In this document: positions 63,277-64,000 of the stretch, in pieces
Position numbering within the stretch: position 1 is the first letter of the stretch
Layout of the letters: each line of letters starts with the position of its first letter
Program-made: the position numbers and the translations under genes
NCBI GenBank assembly: GCA_963801715.1
Contig: CAWDGB010000020.1
Span: forward strand, 62,001-126,000
Length of the DNA stretch: 64,000 bases
Reading direction: 5' to 3'
Source of the DNA: CAVVJA01 sp963801715
GTDB taxonomy: Bacteria > Actinomycetota > Actinomycetes > Mycobacteriales > Jatrophihabitantaceae
The notes under the pieces: generated by a model
Databases searched by the model: none
Told to the model about the DNA's origin: nothing
The model's input: the letters and a program-made list of their open reading frames with translations, nothing else

Positions 63277-64000
63277 TCATGAGTTGGCGACAGGACGCGG
63301 CGGGGGCGACGCACTTGCCGGGTGATCCGGCGTTGCCTGAAGCACGGCCCATGCGAAGACGAGTGCCGCAGTCGTGTAGATGGCACCGCCGATGCCATAA
63401 AGGTCGAAGCCGATGAGGTTGCCGACCAGCATTAACGTCGGCCCGACTCGAATCGTGCGACGGTCGAGCCGTGGACGGATCAGCAAGGCCTCGATCAGTT
63501 GCAGGCCGATCAACAGGCTGAGGAGCGTGGGGTACGTGTAGTCGTGTGGTTCGGTTGCGGCCGCGAGAAGTGGGGCCAATCCGCCCACGAGGATGCCCAG
63601 GAACGGTATGACACCCAACCATCCGACCAGCAACGCAAGGACGAACGGTGCCGGCAGGTCGAGCAGATAGAAGACCGCCGAGCAGACAGCGGTGATCACA
63701 ATCGTCTGGGCAAGGACGACGAGGAGGTAGGCCCGACCACGATCCGATCCGTGGTAGACGGCGGCGGTCACGGAGGCTTGCCGACCCGGGTCGGCGATCT
63801 GACGCAGGGCGGCCGACACGAACCGTGGTCCATAAATCACCAGGAACAGTGTCAACACGCCGGTCACGATGTAAGTCGAGGCGGTTCCGGCGGCGGCCGC
63901 GACCTGCGCCCGCGCCCCGAACCGATCGTCAAGGCTGTTCACCAAGGACTGGGTTCGCTGCGCCACGTGGAAGTTCGCCGCCGCGCTGTATCGCTGTTCT
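63277..64000 (-). CDS. AI-2E family transporter, N-terminus cut off by the window
   Basis: Minus-strand frame open from 63277 to the edge, about 240 residues of the C-terminal half. It has several helices (TGVLTLFLVIYGPRFVSAALRQI; LLVVLAQTIVITAVCSAVFYLLDL; LLVGWLGVIPFLGILVGGLAPLLAAAT; LMLVGNLIGFDLYGIGGAIYTTAALV) with the AI-2E/PerM pattern. Members move quorum molecules or act as Na+ antiporters; the role here is unknown. Confidence 0.85.
   Translation of the reverse strand, partial: EQRYSAAANFHVAQRTQSLVNSLDDRFGARAQVAAAAGTASTYIVTGVLTLFLVIYGPRFVSAALRQIADPGRQASVTAAVYHGSDRGRAYLLVVLAQTIVITAVCSAVFYLLDLPAPFVLALLVGWLGVIPFLGILVGGLAPLLAAATEPHDYTYPTLLSLLIGLQLIEALLIRPRLDRRTIRVGPTLMLVGNLIGFDLYGIGGAIYTTAALVFAWAVLQATPDHPASASPPPRPVANS

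Noticed and set aside
61829..64000. Genomic island inserted at tRNA-Thr
   Set aside because: No integrase, no direct repeat of the tRNA 3' end within the window, and the following genes are ordinary esterase and transporter genes.
1..64000. CRISPR array, insertion sequence, prophage or rRNA
   Set aside because: No spaced direct repeats, transposase, phage structural gene or rRNA sequence was recognised on either strand.

Overview
The window is chromosomal DNA of a high-GC Gram-positive actinobacterium. Support comes from Lsr2, CarD, LpqE-like, ClpC and DisA/RadA genes in a conserved order, from F420-type (LLM) oxidoreductases, from many GTG starts and 4-bp start/stop overlaps, and from small actinobacterial families (DUF3180, DUF4229, DUF1707, DUF2520, DUF6779). 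Menaquinone is made by the futalosine route rather than the classical Men route, which argues against mycobacteria and corynebacteria and fits Frankia/Acidothermus/Streptomyces-like lineages. I cannot name the genus.

Layout. 1-3.9 kb: ApbE, a Ser/Thr-rich membrane protein, an OmpR-type two-component system and a PLDc_N membrane protein. 3.9-17.9 kb: a futalosine menaquinone region (UbiD-like mqnL, mqnP, UbiX, mqnE, mqnA, mqnC, menG) interleaved with membrane proteins, a dehydrogenase, an inositol-phosphatase-like enzyme, a flap-type exonuclease, a GNAT enzyme and an LLM oxidoreductase. 17.9-20.4 kb: a tiny Gly/Ala/Asp-repeat peptide, a JmjC-type cupin oxygenase and a sucrase/ferredoxin-like protein, which looks like a modified-peptide cassette. 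20.4-26.1 kb: ppa, dacB, aquaporin, a zincin, tilS and hpt. 26.3-31.4 kb: ftsH and the folate genes folE-folP-folB-folK plus DUF3180. 31.5-38.5 kb: a Pro-rich membrane protein, a DUF2520 protein, panC, nadB, nadC and coaX (pantothenate/CoA and NAD). 38.5-43 kb: an LLM oxidoreductase and a NarL-type two-component system next to an ABC-2 exporter. 43-47.9 kb: lysS, lsr2, clpC. 48-55.5 kb: GNAT, mutY, disA, radA, lipoprotein, carD, ispD, ispF. 55.5-64 kb: a trans-sulfuration enzyme, cysS, rlmB, a MsiK-type ATPase, GNAT, an acyltransferase, tRNA-Thr, an alpha/beta hydrolase and a truncated AI-2E transporter.

How it fits together: most of the window is core metabolism. Chorismate enters the futalosine branch (mqnA, mqnE, mqnC), is prenylated (mqnP), decarboxylated (UbiD-like with prenyl-FMN from UbiX) and methylated (menG). 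GTP enters folate through folE/B/K/P. panC and coaX feed CoA, and nadB/nadC feed NAD.

About a dozen conserved genes in the first 41 kb are split by single-base frame breaks, while the last 23 kb shows none. Most are healed by removing one base, so residual assembly errors are more likely than true pseudogenes. These genes are listed over their full span with the break position. No CRISPR array, rRNA, insertion sequence or prophage was seen.
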